A program made the translations under genes and the position numbers. Source: Lethocerus indicus (taxonomy: Eukaryota > Arthropoda > Insecta > Hemiptera > Belostomatidae). Taken from it: 64,000 nt of DNA. Positions 11,866-27,012 of the stretch are shown here, piece after piece (position 1 is the stretch's first letter; each line of letters begins with the position of its first letter). The notes beneath the pieces are model-generated. The model had not been told where the DNA came from. It did not search any database and saw only the letters and a list, made by a program, of their open reading frames with translations. The stretch lies in the NCBI GenBank assembly GCA_019843655.1, contig JACDQD010000005.1, forward strand, positions 11,807,575 through 11,871,574, in the 5' to 3' direction.

Positions 11866-14800
11866 GCTCCCCATGATTAAGAACTTACAAACAGCGTCTG
11901 AAACAGTAAGAGAAAGAGTTAGACCATTGTTTTTTCACTGTAGCCCTTACGACATCACAAGGAGGTAAGGTTTTTGCCGACGGGTTGTGGTTCCTATGAA
12001 TAACCGCTTGGTTTAATTTATGTTAGCACGGGCATACCAGTTTTTGCACCAAATGTTTGTTCCTTATTCGGAGTGTAAGATTCACACGGGAGTTTAACAT
12101 ACTATGCGAGGGTAGAGCGTGAGCCGGCTCACAGGATCGCGGCGACTGCCAAGGTGCATTATTTATTCGCGGATTATGCAACGCCAGGCGTTCGCGTTAA
12201 AATATGTATGTTAGAAATGCAGTGTCGGCAAACTGTACAAAGACTAAAGTATACCGAAATCATAGTTTTCCATATTATATATAGTTTGGTGTGTGTGTAA
12301 AAATATACCCGATTTTCATGTATTTTTAAAATATATTTATTTCATTTTCAATTTGGTCCTAACATAATTTTTGTGTAACACCACCATTTATCCGGCGATA
12401 ATAGTGATAATAATGAACAATAATTTATGCTCCGCATAGACCAATTGTTAATTAAACGTTATTGGACAATATATATCATTTCGGCGTTAATCATCCCACA
12501 TTCGGATTTAACAGCGTTTCGGCGCCTTATTAGTAATTCATACTGCGTAGCCGGGCCGAGAGAGGCGGATAAGCTCAAGCGGCGCTTCAACATGGATGGA
12601 CTTCTTCTCGTTCTCCGGTTTTCACAGGCCGTAGTATAAAACAATTTATGTCTTTCTTGGCCGCACCTGTCGCTCAGTCGCCGACGCGGATTTGAGCACG
12701 GGAGGTCACCTTTTCAAAATGCAAATGGCAATTTAAGTGTCGGTAGACCGAGCAAAACCGGCGAGAAGATAAATAACGACCTTGGCGAGAGGAGAACAAA
12801 GTCCTGATCTTGCCCCACGATGACAGTTTGATTCGGTGTTGATTCTATAATGTGTTATAATACTTCGGAAACCTAGTGCCCGACTCAATTCGTTTCTACA
12901 AATGTATTCTACAATGGTATTTATTCGATAGAAAATTTTAAATATTCTGTCCGTACCGGCCTCTTGAAGTAATTAAAATAATTTTTAATTTTTGTTTAAT
13001 GCCAAATATTCAGTGTTTACTGTAAACGTCTCTGCATATAGTCGGGCACTGATGGTGGGAAAACATTCAGGAGGGAAGGGAATTAACCTTTCTACAGGAA
13101 TTCACTCGAGTGTTCTGCAAAAACTGGATGAATCTCGGACAGACGGGACGCAGTATGAAAGAAATAGCTCGACACAAATTGAAATTATTCGTATCAAAAA
13201 TTAGAACACACGAATAAATTGAACGAGATTAAAAATGTCGTTAAGAAATCGAGCTCAGTCCTGTAGTAGCTTGTTCTGAAAATTCCGTCTTGTTTAATGG
13301 ACGACTGGTAGGAGGGAGGTGGGCGGATCTCTCGTACTCTGGATGGAATTATCCCTTGTAAAGAGACGTGTCCAAGAGGCGGACAGTATTATCCGCCCTG
13401 TCATTACTCCCTCTAACCCCTTTATCACTCTACTTTCACGCTCCCGTTCCCGAGAACTACGATTCGTTCAGCGCCTTTACCGCCTCGGATAAATTGAATT
13501 AAAACAGTACTGTATTCCATAAAACGGTTTAATTAAAAAATAGTGTAATTAAAATAATGGTAACCATGGTTACGATCTTTTGTTAAACTGTATTTTCCGC
13601 GCAATTTTTATTATTTTTTATATAAAAAAATAAAAAGGGAAACAACACCTCGAACAGCCGCAACAGGTGCTTATGCCATGTTCGGCTTAGAGTGGTGTCG
13701 GCGGTGTCTGAAAGGAGACGAAGCCAGTGATCCAGTTAAAAGGTGGGGGGCGGGGGCGGCCCTACGCCGGATGAATAAAAAATGAAGCGGCGGAAGGTTT
13801 AGCGCGCCCACAGGGGGAGGTCGCTCCCGTTTATGGGCGGCCCATTATCGGCCGGTGGCCATCTCCGGGGCCAATTTGTACCCACCATACTTGTAAAGGG
13901 GACGAGACGGTAAAAATATATTGAAATAGGAAACAGTGGCCGTGGTAAGGCCGTGTCTTATGCGAGTCGGCACCGTACCCCCGCCAACCCTTATCGCTCC
14001 CGCCCATCATCGCCACTCGCAATACTAATACACTGTCTGGAGAGCCGTGCTTAAACTTCAAATGCTTTGATTCCGTATTCCGGCATTCGATATAAAAGGA
14101 TGATCGCATATAACGGCCGACGAGAAAACCTGCTGCTTTGTATTGATTTGAGATGACTGAAAAACTGGAATCTTACAAATAATTCGCAAGCCATTATATT
14201 CTTTCTAACAATACAAAATACAACTGTACGACATGTCATCGAATTGTCATGAATTTCGACATTCCAATACGAATTATTTTATATAATGTTCCTGAAAACG
14301 TTATTGAACACCGGTATTCTGTACTGGTGCCCATTTTGAATTAAACGTGACGGCCTCAAAAAGGCCCCGCGCCAATCATACGACCGGTTAAAGCCGAACA
14401 GTAATGGGACCACATCGGCTTGGCGGAGGGCACAGGCTCTTGGGTGACCCGCGAGAAATTGGATGTCGAAACTTAATATTTCTAAGCGCGTTGGCATAGA
14501 ATATTTTCCATTCCGAGCCGGTTTTTATCTAGGCTAAGTTCTCTCTTCGAGCGCGGAATACGTTCACTTTTAATGCGCCCTGCACGTCTGGTTAGGCCGC
14601 TCGATTTGGATTATTAGCGAATACGGAATAGGCTCAGGTGGGCTTTAATTATTACTTTCTTAAGAACAATCTATATACTCACTGTCACTTGCCCAGTAGC
14701 AGTCATAACCTTTGATAATTGTTGTAAACGCTGACAGAATGTCCGAATTCTCAATCAAACTCATTAAATATATTTATTACCGGATATTAATCTAATAATA

Positions 14801-16629
14801 GCTGTAATTCAGCGGTTGTTAATATACAAGTAATGTCCTTCCATAGCTAAGTATGCACTACTTGAAATATGTACCCATTAGCGTATGTTTCTTTCCATAT
14901 CGAACGGAGACGGTCCTGGGGATTGAAATGTCGCAGAATAGCAATTGGAATGTGGTTCCAAAACTCTTTATTAATGTAGGATATTTTATACCACTCGGGT
15001 GTCACTTCCAATTGTGATCCTGATGAAATCCGTTCAATCTCCTGGTAAATTGGCCTTCTAGATGGCCGTCGAACAAAGCGGATACTGGGACCGGTTGAAG
15101 ACCGTGGGCCGCGGCCGGGTGAAGGCCCCCCCCGTCACAGCGAGAGATCCACCTAGACCTCTAATCTGGTACCGGCTCAAGTAGCGCGCCGGGGCGATGA
15201 TTTTCAATTTTATTCAAGTGCGCCCGTTTGACTGACTGTTCCAGAGCGGGAGAAATAGAGAAAGAAGAGCTGGAGGAATGACTGGGCACTATCGGCCTGG
15301 ATAACCGCTTCGTCGTGACTTTCCAATCGGGAGCGACTTCTTATTTGTCCCCCCCCCCTTCATTTATTATTCACCCTGGAGGAGGACCCGGCATTACGCA
15401 TGGAAGAATTTAAGTTTTACTGCCATAACATGATCTGCGTTCACAATTAAAAATCTATTTCACGATCCGAATATTATTATAAAAATCGTTTTGTGCCGAT
15501 AATATAGTCAAGAACCTGCCTATTTTCATGTGCCCTGGATTTGAAGTAACAAACCTTTATTATTATTGACTGTTATTCCTCTTACTAAATATGAATGGGC
15601 GGGATTTTCATTTATTACCGTCGCGAGGGGCACCGATGAATCGCGTCGAATACATACGACTGTCTCCGTTTGGGAACAATTCCCTTTTCCCTTTCTTCAG
15701 AAATGATGCCAGTATATTAAATTAAACTCAAGGCCTGTAATTAGAGGGCAAGAACGGATAAAAATTATAATAAGGGGGTTCCTGGAGAGACGCGACCTCT
15801 GTTTCTGATGCGCGCTGCGTCTCAGCTTTATCTCGGTATCGCACGGCCCGGCCCGGGCCAACTCCCCACCCGCCCCACTCTTTGACCACCACTCGTTATT
15901 AACTCGTGTTCCCCTAATCGATTTATGCTATTTAATTAAGGATCCGACGAACAAATTGTTTGTTCTTCTGGGCCGTTTGTTTCGGCGGGGAAGAACTAAA
16001 TCATTTTTATATTTTTTTAATGAACAAGAATTTTCGTCCGATGAATCTAACCTGTCAGAGGGCTGTAAAACGAGTTTTAGTCAACACGCTTTATCACCAT
16101 TCGCTGGATGTGGCGCCACCCAAAGCATACACCGAGAAAGAATTATTTACGTTAATGTAAAGTTATTTCTTTGTACGTTAATACGGTAAACAGTTAGCGT
16201 ACCAGACTTGGGCGCTTAATTTAAGATTGTAATTTGCAAAATACACGTTCGTGATATTAGCCATACATACACATATACATATAAGTAATATTTAATTGGG
16301 GATTTATTACAAAATAATCGAAACGATATATTCTAATTAATATATATGTATACATATACTTAAGTGTATATATAAGCTGTTAAGAGGAAGGGTCTGAGTT
16401 TGAACTTAGCATCTCGTGCACAATTTCTTCTTTTAACTGCAGATATAAATTTGATTCTACAGTCAGTATCGCATTGAAGTCTCTGTCTGATGAAATCCAT
16501 TGCACTTCGTAAAATCGGTCATCTGTTAAGAGGGGGTTCAACAGCGGGGCCCTGTCTTAGAATTTCGGATTTTACATGGGCGGTTCCATTGTTGTCTGCC
16601 CAACCTCTATCTCTGTCTCTCGTCTCTTG

Positions 16630-16634
<5 letters not shown>

Positions 16635-16691
<57 letters not shown>
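16635..16691. repeat. (CT)n microsatellite
   Basis: A pure CT run of 57 bp. It produces an LSLSLS artefact in the frame 16490-16825. Confidence 0.97.
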
Positions 16692-16694
<3 letters not shown>

Positions 16695-19600
16695 GTATCT
16701 GGTCGGCCGGATCTGCGGTGTACGCCGCTCACGAGCTTTCAATTAGACACTTCTATCGAACCCATCTGCGGTGCCTCCCCCGAACGGACCGTTCTCAGAG
16801 ATCGTTCCCGGCTCCGATTCCGTAACAAAAGGGCCCGCAGATAAAGCGCGGCGTGGCCCGGGCCTCCTCTCTCCTACGTGCCCGCTCGACTAACCCCATT
16901 TATTAATTTCCGAGGGTTCGGCCCGGGCCGGCCAATAGTAATCGGACGGGTAGGGGCAATAAAAGTAATAAAAACCGATTCGGCTGGCACCCACACCCTC
17001 ACACACACACACGCACAAGCACACATTGCCGCGCCGGCCAGTCGCTCACGTATACCTTGCTCTATGGGGTGGGATTCGGTGAACGTGAAACAATGCCCGG
17101 CACGAACCGACCCTGAACTGATTTACGCTTCGTCTTAAATTGGTGGGCGGGGGGGTGGTTGGAGGTAGGAAAAAAAATTCCGTTTTACCTGCGATGTAAT
17201 GGCTTCATCGATATAGATTGATTAAACAGGCTCCGTGTTGTGGACTATAAAACGTGACTTATGTCGTGTCCCGCGGTGGGTGTCTTATTTTAGTGGTAAA
17301 CGTTGGTTCGGAACTTTATGCACCATAAATTATAATAACCGCAGTAATAATCTCTACAAGCGTACTCGGGAAATCAATGTCACATGATGAGTATTTACGG
17401 AAGTATGTGGCTTTCAAAAATAAAAATAGCCAATTGAGTTCATAGCATTATCTAGAAATTGGCTCACAACTTAATTCGCAATTACACAGTTTCATGTATC
17501 GCAAGGTCGGTTGATGTGATTAGTCTGAAGCGACTGATCGTATATGTATTTTTCTTTCTAACCCGGTCCTAATTAAAAGGTCTATAATGGCCGGGAGAGT
17601 GAACCTGCCCGGACGATACAATAGAGGTGCCTCACCACCCTCCCCCGTATCGGACCTCCCATGATCGGCTTTATTAATTTGTTCTCCTCCTAACAATGAC
17701 TCAATTCTTATTAGCGGCGTCCAAACCCGGTGGACGCCCGTTGAATATTACCGAGGGCTGAAGAGAGAAAGACCGAGAGGGAGAATGGTTAAATAAAAAA
17801 AGGACGGGGGAAAAGAAAGAAAGCGAAGACAACAGAAAACGGAATGAATATTCATGAGAGGTACTGGCGGGCGTGTTCACGCCCCCGGACCGCTTAATAC
17901 GTTTATAAACGGCTGTCTCAATTTCGTAACCGATATCCATTTTCCGCGCCCTTATCGTTTTTGTAGGGATCTATAATTACGATTAACCTGTTTCGGGGTT
18001 TTCAGTTCGTTGTAATTTGTAACAGGTACATTGGTAAGGGCTACATGAAATTATTGAAACTATCAATAATCTTTCATTGAAATAACTGCACATAATATGC
18101 CTGAAAAACTACTATTGAATAACGGTTAGAATAAAATAATTATTCAACGGTCCCAGGGTGGCTTCATTCTTCGTTGAAGTCTAACAAAATTCAAGTTTAT
18201 TTTTTCAAAATAAATAGGAAATTTTAAAGATATACTTTGTTATTGAGTCTTCCATCCTACGATGAATACGATTAATGTTATTCCAGTGGAAATAGACATG
18301 TTTCTTGTCTGGCACTATCAGGTACTCAGGTAATACTAAAAAAAATACATTGCTTATTTACGACAGCCATTAATAACATTATTAAAAATAAAAAATCCCA
18401 ATGAGTTTGCACGTAGTCACGCTGACTAATAATAAAACGGCTGGGATGATTACTTTCAAACGGAATTTTCAGCACCGTCTTCTCATCTGTCCATTTTTGG
18501 ATTTGAATTGCTTCAACTCATCCAGCCCTGCATGATTTAATTTCATCTCTGTTAATAATAAATAGCGATATTATTTTAACGAGCAGTCATGACGAGTTCT
18601 AATTACTTCATAACTCTGCGGACAAATATTTTCTTATAATAACCTCGTTGAGAGGCAGAATTTAAATAGTAAGTCGTAAATTTGAGTTATATGAGAACTG
18701 TACAAGACCAAACGGACGTAGTTTGAACAGTCGTCTTGTAGTTTTTCATAACTCGGAAATCCATGAGTCACATCCAGAAAATCGCGCATACGCAAGTGGT
18801 TATGAGAAATATATTTAATCGCAAATTTAACGGTCGTCCGACTGCTGGTATAAACGCTCCAGCTAAGCACGTACAAAATCTGTTCCGGAACAATAAACAA
18901 TAATTAAGGGCCCCCCTCGTAAATAACTAGCGCTCCATAATTTGAAACATTAATTAGTCCTAGAAAAGACCGACTGAAAACGATGAATAGTAATTGGTCG
19001 GTAGGATGACAAATTAATTAATTATTGTTTAGAGTGCGCTGGGGCGGAGGCGGGGCGGGGGAATTATGACAATCAATTAACCTTAGCCCGCCCCCATTAT
19101 CTTACTAATAATACGAGCTGATTATAGCCCATATAGCCGTTTATTTATACTTCGACTGGATTCTGGTTTCCTGTTTATATAATTCGTTATTGTAAAATGT
19201 ACATGAATAATGACTGACCTCGCTTTGTTAACTCATCGAGTGTTAAAGATTGTTCCGAATGAAACTAATTTCATTATTTTGGCCTATAGATTCTTGAGGT
19301 GTTCAGGTTAACTGTCATATAATTCAAGCTAATTGTTACCGACTTAATTCTGCAATATAGAGTTAATATTAAACCGTTGTTTCGCGATATTCTCTGGTAA
19401 AGTTAAGCGTTACAGAATTAAATTAATGGTGGGGGTGGAGGAGGCGCCAAGCGGATACAGAAATTTTTTCACGTCCCGGTCCGCGTGTGCTTGCGCGGGT
19501 ACGCGCGTTCGTGCGGGTGCGTGCGACCGAGAAAGAGAATCGGACGTTGGTTAGGTGAGAGAGAGAGAGAGAGAGAGGGAGAGAAAGAGATGCGATGAAG

Positions 19601-22468
19601 AGTGTGGTGGGTGGAAGGAGCTGCCCCTCAAGATGCGGGGGGGGAGTGGGAGGGTGTTGCCCCGCGTCGGCTCTGTTTACTTTCCGTGTGTAGATTGTTA
19701 ATTGAACTCGAAGCCAAAACAGATTTATGGGGGGGCCCGGCTCCTCCGGCGCCCCGATATCATCGTAGGGAGAAAGAGCCAGCTCTCATGCGCACCTCCC
19801 ACGCCGGTTAGGCCCCTCTCTTCTTCGCACGAGGTCTTCCCAGCATCATCATCAACGGTATCGCTGCACTTTTAAAAAATAATTGAACGTTATTTTATGC
19901 GGATTCAAGGTGTTTCGGCTTCGCGGATACAGCTCTTTCGGCCCTTGAAGTTCAGTGGGCGGGCGTATAAAAAGTTTCCTCAAAATAATTGAAGGCGTAC
20001 AGGTACCTGTTCCGTACTACTCCGCATAGATGCTAGAGAAGGAAGACTAGAGTTTTCATGTTTGCAATCAGACATAATAATCGTGTATAAAGTCCATTTC
20101 ACAAAAGTGGGCCGCAAAAACAGGAATTTATTATCTCAGATTGGGTCCGTTTGAGGGATCAAATTTAATTTTAAATCTGATTTCGGAACAAAAGCAACAT
20201 TTTCGGCGTTCTCCTTTAATGCTTGGCGGCGATGGCCCAATTTTTCGAACTCAATCGAAATATTCAATTAATTTCGTATAGATAATGGGTAAAGGGAAAA
20301 AAGAGAAAAAGAGATGGTAAACCTTTAAATACTATAATTTGGACTCAAGTACGATAATAAGTTAATGGGCCCGCCCTCTTTCAGGGACCATATCTCACAC
20401 GCATTCCCTCACGCGCCAGCCCGCCCCCCCCTTCGATTTTTTCCTGGTTGCCTAATACCCGTGCAACCCCATGGGAGCATCCACGCTCCACTTTAATACT
20501 GCCCGACCGGTCTAGCGCCGATACTAAACAACCCCAAGACAGATGTATAAAAGCCGTCTCGTTCCTCTCGACTCCGATCGAGATGTGATGACTGAAACAT
20601 AAAGACGGGATATACACTCGCACACATTAGCATATACGTATAAATCAGTGGAAAACATTTCGCGCGGTTGCCAGAAAATATGAAGAAACATGTTCCTGAG
20701 CGTCATAACATCTGAGCAAATAGTTGCGTGAAGTCATTCATTATCTATTCAGAAAACGCATTCGTTTGACTCGAATTCCGTGCCAAATGTTCTCACTGTC
20801 TATTTCAGTATTTCAAGATTTGAACAAATCAGAGAAAAATTACTAATCAGTTTTCCAGTTGAATTACTCCAGATACGATTATACCACATGAGAAATCCAT
20901 GTAGAATATATCAAGATAATTCGTTTTCCGCCAAAGAAGATGACGGAGGAAAAAATTTTCTTGCAAGGAAATTTCCTTGGAGCAAAAGACGCCAGGAACT
21001 AAATGATTGATTTTTTCGTGTTAAAAGAAAACATTATTATACAAATTATTTTGTCAGAACCAAATTATTATTTTGTGCAGGAGTAGACTCAATGGTTGAA
21101 TTCTTCATCAAAAGTACATTCCAGTTATCAATTCGCGCTGTAATTAAAAATTGTAATTGTGATTTAAATTTAATATAAAAATGTTAATGATGTGAAAATT
21201 GGATGGAGACAGAAATCCCTATTAAAGTTAAAGAAAATCAAGCGTATTATAACACTATAACTGTAGTTGTACTTGTCCATATCATTCATAAATCATATAT
21301 GTTTTTCATATTGTTCTAATTAATATTGTAATATTTTACAATTACTGGAGAATATTGCCTTCTCTACACGTTGGAATGGTATTTCGAGTCATGATGGATT
21401 TTATTCAGGACCTCGATCGCCACGTTTCATCAGTACGCAAACGTTCAAAGGGCAGCGGGGAGGATTCCTCGCGTGTTCGGGCCTCAGATGCCTCAAAATC
21501 TTACACCGAGTCCTGAAGGAGGGCAGGCCGCCGGCGGAACAAAAACGGTGCGCCATTTAGAAGCGAATCAACATATTTTATTCGGAACTGGGCTGACAAA
21601 TTGGGCTGACGCCCGCCGGCTCACATACACGCCGCGGCGGTGACAGCAATTAATCAATTCCTTTCTCTTATTGTCCAACTCTGCGCCCCAATTCCGTCCA
21701 GCTTTTCCGGTTTTCGCCCGGCCCCGAACGTTCACAAAAGAAAGAAGGCAAAGTGGTTTATAATCGCCCGCCTGTTTTTTTTGCCAGCGCGGGGTGAAGT
21801 GAGGGAGCTTTCTCCGAAACGGTGCGTCCAGGCGCCGCCTGCACTGTGCGTCCTGCATTCGGTGACTGGGCGCGAGCTGTCATTTCAATTCGGTAACAGA
21901 AAGCAAACGGATGTGTCCTCTGTTTAATTAAGAATTAATTCGAAATAATTCAATTTTAATACGCTATAATACATTCTGGCCAACGATGTGTCCGTAAATC
22001 GAAGAACACAAATCGATCGTCCAGAACAATCACCAGTTCAGTTAGTTGCAAAAACAAGTTCTGTGTATTGGCTCTGCACAATTTTGATTACCTGACTCTG
22101 TTTTATAGATCCAGTAAAGGATATTAGGGACTGTGATGAAAATTCCGGTCATACCTTTGAGATTCGCGTTGAATTTCTTGGGACGAATCGATCATCGATA
22201 CCCAACGGAAGACCCGAAATTGCGACGTCTCGAACAGACGGGTTCGAAATCAGGGATGCATCTCCTATTAGAGCCCCGTCACAATGTCGAGGAGGAAAAA
22301 AAATTTCGACTTCCACAACAGGAGGTGTCGGTACCTGGAGGGGGGCCGCCCCAATAGAAAGGAGAAGCGTGTCGTGTGAACCCCACCTAGCCCGGTATAC
22401 AAATGTTTTTTTGAGCGCGTGTGAGTCCTCTCCCCTTCGGGACTCGATGGTGTAGCGGGAGGGGGATG
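16692..22468. other. non-coding stretch, no gene recognised
   Basis: No supported exon. It contains a purine-rich tract near 17755-17835, an AT-rich interval at 17950-18650, a GA run at 19557-19577 beside GC-rich sequence (19430-19800), a 16-bp palindrome at 20964 and a GC-rich block at 21400-21860. Open frames are short and unrecognised. Confidence 0.55.
20964..20979. repeat. 16-bp perfect palindrome
   Basis: caaggaaatttccttg is its own reverse complement. It could be a dimeric factor site or chance. Confidence 0.6.
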
Positions 22469-22472
22469 GAGA

Positions 22473-22558
<86 letters not shown>
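22469..22558. repeat. (GA)n microsatellite
   Basis: About 90 bp of GA repeats with one gata interruption near 22486. It creates a false 164-codon LSLSLS frame on the minus strand. Confidence 0.97.
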
Positions 22559-22560
<2 letters not shown>

Positions 22561-25500
22561 GCTAATGTAAACATGGGATAAAAGCATCCAGGACCCAGCT
22601 GCTCTCCTAGATGTGAATCCATCGCGGGCCTAGGCTCTAGCAACGTCTACCTGGATACATAGGTATGATTTCATTATACCCAATCGACATAACTGTGAAT
22701 TCAATAAGCGGCAATTTATCTCCCAGGTAATATTACAGAGATACACAAAGGGTAATGATCAGTCATGAATCATTTAATTATAAAAAAAAAACATAAAAGG
22801 ACTAAAGGTTCAAATGCTTCTTAATAGCCTTCACCCTACGTTCCCCAGATAAGTAAATATTCTACGTTTTCATCCCGTATATTATCTTGTATATTCTAAT
22901 AGCAACGAGACTTATTTGTGTAATCGACTTACAAATTTACACATTATGGAAAGCATAAGTCGCGAATATGTGGATGCAGAAAATGTTCTTCCATATTCTT
23001 ATTCTTAATGGATCCACACTGAGGGCGTTCCGAATTCGAGCGAGTCACGAGTCGGCTCTCTGAGTCGGGTATATAACTCATACTTATCGGCGACTGGTGG
23101 TTATGATGGCGGGAGGGGGGGGGTTGGCAAGGCGCGTATCCCGCGCTCACTCAAGCCCCGGATATATGCGCAGGGAGGAAAATTAAAAGCTCTAAAGGGA
23201 CAAGATGAAAGAGCGGATTGCGGTCGGTGGCGTAGCTCATCATCGCTCGTGTAGGGCCGTGTCGCCTCGCCTTCCTCTCTCTCGGCCAGGTGCTTAAGAT
23301 CTGGCCCGATAGCGGAGGAGTTCCGGGCCCCACTCCGATGGGAGTCCCATCGGCCAAGATTGAGTGCATTTTTTTACCGGGATCTGTCCACCATTTGTTA
23401 CACATAGAGACGGACTCGGGGCCGGCGCGCGTTACCTGAGCCCTCCACGATACCTATCTCCCTGCCGGCCAGCCGGCTTTGTTGGTCCGGGCTAAGCCGA
23501 CCCTACCAATATAATCGCTCGTTATACAAAAATATTGACGATTTTGGGCACTAATTTCTTCGGACGATAGACCCTGAAACGGAGCGAATAAAACTTGTTG
23601 AAAAATGAAAACACACATGTACATTACACTTTTCCATATTTCTTAGGCGAAAAACGTTTTAATTACAAAACATGAAGAATATTCAATAAGTACAGAACAA
23701 ATGGTTCTTCGTTGTTGGCTCTATACTTAATTGAGAAGGCCGAAGTCGACGGTCTCGCTTATAAGGTGACTATATGGCCACTATGGCCATATTATTCAAT
23801 GGTTTCAAGCTTTGTTTTCTGTACGTGACCGAGCATTTCCTAAACCTATCTATATAGTCTCCGTAGCAACTGTTATTAATCTTATATCTCGTTAATAATG
23901 ATGAAATAAAATTCGGGCGATTTTGGCTGCCCTTGAATTTGTTACGGAGGAGGTCGGTACGAAAGCTGAATTGATTCATGTTACCGAATATTAAAACTCC
24001 CTATAAATGTAATACTCTAAAGTAATGCGTGGCGAAAAATAATAAAAGAAGCCGTGATAATTGAAAACCGTTTACGGGCCTAAGCCGCAATTTAAGTTGA
24101 GTCTAAATAAAAATGGGACATTCAAGATGAAAAGGTACAAATTGTATTCGGTGCCGGCTTTTTCAACAAAGGGAATAACGAATGCCAGATTAGGTTCCAT
24201 CTAAGTATTCATTTTATTAATCCGTCGAGAATGTAGCCCAGCGTTCGCACTGGATCTAAAAGCCAATGGTGGAAGGGGTACCCTCCTGTCTTTTCGTAAG
24301 ACGTTAAAAATGTAAAAATAACGCCAGCAATAAACGATAAGAAATGTCCGCTTTGTGAAATGCGATAGAAATAGGCCGTCATAGAGACTGGGACAGATCG
24401 TTATCTATACGGCGGTCCCCTATAGCGCACCGGCTCTAAGCCGCCGCATTAACTGGGCTATGGCCCATCAAACCGTTCAGGAATGGTCGGATATAAAACG
24501 CGCCATTTTATGCTTCGCGGTAAATTATATTTTTAGTTTCAATAAAGGGTCTGATTTATTTCGAATTCAATTCGTCATGCGTTTCACTCTTATAGCGTTC
24601 GTTTCGAATCTGAGATTCCAACCGGCAACCGCGTTCACAGGTACCATTTTCTTCGTAATATAATAATTTATTAATACAATTAATAAACAATGGGAGATTT
24701 GCTGGCTTAATACGTTGATTACGTTAGTTGTTACACATTGTAAAAATAGTTGAAATTAGATCAGCGAGGTTATAATTTCCGTTACACGGAAAAGCAGGTC
24801 CAGAAAAATATCTAACCCCAACCTTCTAGGCTACGGTTTTTACTAAAATAGGAACATCTTATCTGATGCAATCCCGGTTTTGCATCATCGGAAGTAATAA
24901 AAATGAATGGCAGTGCGGCTTATAGAATATCGAGACTGGATGTTGCCAAGGCAGCATCACATTATTCGGTATTGACACGTAAAGCGGCCGAGCCAACGAG
25001 CGCGAACGATCACGTTCGTTCGTGATCTTTGCCGCTCCTTGGATTGGTCTCACTCATCCATCCACTCCCGGGCCTTAAAACATAGGTCACAGGTTTTAAT
25101 GAAACGAGCGCTCGTATCGTGTGTTACTGAGGCCGCGGGCCTCAACATGCATGTCCCCCAGTAACATGGAATGAACGCTCCCCCCGTCCCCCATCTGCTG
25201 TCGACATACAGCGAGACCGAAGGTGAACCTAACCCAGAGGCTGAAATAAGAGATATCAACAAAATTACCCAATCATCACATCTTACTGAAACAACTGACC
25301 GACAATAAGATCTCAGTACATTGGATTGACAGAGGGGTTTTGACCTGAAAACGTTCAGAACAATCAAATTTCGTCATGCAGTACCGCCGAGCTATTGAAC
25401 CAGAAAATACATAACTAAGGTACATTTCTAAGGATTATATGGTTCCAAATATAAAGCTACAATCCGTCAATATGAACAACATTTTTCGGTTTTACCGAAA

Positions 25501-26956
25501 ATCGCGCCGCTCGCTCTTCCCAGGTTTCGGCAGTTGGGGGTTCCTGTGATGCTGGGAGGGGGAAACTCGGTCCGACCCTCGTATTTTATCGAGAGAGCCG
25601 GGACGTCTGGAGAGGCAGGAGGACCAGATCGGTAATGGGTGTCGCTCCGGGGCTATAGAAATTTATCGCGGCTCTAAATTGAATCGATAAAAATCTCGGG
25701 CATTCTACTTGGACGCCCACGGATTTTTCTACAGCCGAGAACACCCAGTAAGACGATACCGTCAAATATTATATATATAAACACTCCGACCATCTCCTGA
25801 CTATTTGGTCAGGGAAAGAATTTGTTTCGGCTTTTCGCCAAAGCGCTTAGATGATGCTACGGCAGTGTAATTTATCATCCCGGACTTACGACCTATACTC
25901 GCTCTGATTTTAACAAATACAGTTTAACCTTTAATTAAATGAAACAAAATAGTCGTTGAGCTTTTCTATAGTCAAATTTTTGGCAAATTATCACTTCTGT
26001 GATCGTCCACCCATTGTTTTGAACCGAAATAGGTAAGTGCCTCCATAGATTTAAAAATAACCGGATAACAAACTGATGCGGAGAGGAGCACACTGGGATC
26101 ATCGCGAGTAAAGCAGTAAAGGATGCTGCAATCGGTAAACTGGGTAGGTAGTTTATATACATTCTGTAATCGCTGCTGATCGACAAAGGTGTTGGTTGGG
26201 CTGTCACCTAAATATGCTCCCGGGGAATCATTTAACTAAGAAGAGCTGTCGAAATAGCGCGATGATATTTCGGCTGGAGCGCGGGCAGTTGAGACATTGA
26301 TCCCCATTGTTTAGGCCCCAGTGACCCCTGGGGCTGACCCCAGCTCGCGAGGGGGCGAGACGTCTTCGGTGCGAAACACCCTCGCCATTACCGTTGCGTG
26401 TCTCTCGTCTCGTTCTTCTTCCACTTTAAAGGTCTGGCGGGGGTAAATTTAGGTAATAATAAGGCGCTCGTCGGTTCGCTCACTCTCTCTCGGCCGCCCG
26501 AGTGTCAATTTCGATATCCGAAAGTGTATATTATTTTAGAAAGGTCACGTTGTTCAAAAATAGGACCCGGACTGGTTCTCTCCTCCGGTCCCGATCCCCT
26601 TCGCCCATGCCCTATCCCGGCGGCCAGTCTAGATGTATCAATTTGAAGTAAAAGGAGAAATCGGCACTTTGTTGCGTAACCTGTGATTTGGGAGGCCGAA
26701 AATTGAAGAAGATGCGCCCTCTATCGCTCCGCCATCGATGAAAATTCAGTACCGTTCTTGATGCCGGACGAAAAAGGAACTCGAGGAAAAATGGACTAGC
26801 AGATGGCTCCCAAATTGTGGTAACGACCAAATGAATATTTCCTGAAGAGGATGGGCGTATATTAGAAGCGTGGGGTACATTAGAATTGGATTTCCGGTAA
26901 AAGGATTGATCCAAAATTAGGTATGCCCATATCGGGTGCTATCTTCAGCGTCTAGC

Positions 26957-26958
<2 letters not shown>
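22559..26958. other. non-coding stretch, no gene recognised
   Basis: No exon recognised. GC-rich blocks lie near 23100-23500 and 25500-25720, with AT-rich DNA between. Two short inverted repeats are noteworthy: 23335-23353, and 23772-23792 (9-bp arms atatggcca/tggccatat around cta). Confidence 0.55.
23335..23353. repeat. near-palindrome, 9-bp arms
   Basis: ccgatggga (23335-23343) and tcccatcgg (23345-23353) flank a single G. The two arms are perfectly complementary. Confidence 0.7.

Positions 26959-27009
<51 letters not shown>
26959..27009. repeat. (TA)n microsatellite
   Basis: An uninterrupted alternating AT run of 51 bp. Confidence 0.97.

Positions 27010-27012
<3 letters not shown>

Larger units (their letters stand above)
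5120..16634. other. non-coding stretch, no gene recognised
   Basis: No exon of a known family was recognised in 11.5 kb. The longest open frame (9977-10459 plus, 160 codons) overlaps open frames in other phases and has no recognisable motif. A frame of this length is about what chance gives in this much sequence. Local features include G-runs near 5521, 6905-6933 and 13743-13760, a (TA)n run at 7918, a coding-like stretch at 11602-11865, and GC-rich blocks near 5460-5760, 5980-6240, 6900-7320, 13660-14000 and 15050-15200. Confidence 0.55.

Noticed and set aside
22236..22256. gggttcgaaatc, another B-box-like word
   Set aside because: No T stem, anticodon arm or acceptor stem around it.
22149..22643. 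164-codon minus-strand open frame
   Set aside because: It is open because of the (GA)n microsatellite, and the protein is a run of Leu-Ser repeats. The same applies to 16490-16825 (CT run) and 4100-4384 (TA run).
26314..26338. Overlapping short palindromes built from gccccag and ctggggc
   Set aside because: Arms of only 6-7 bp in a GC-rich block, expected by chance.
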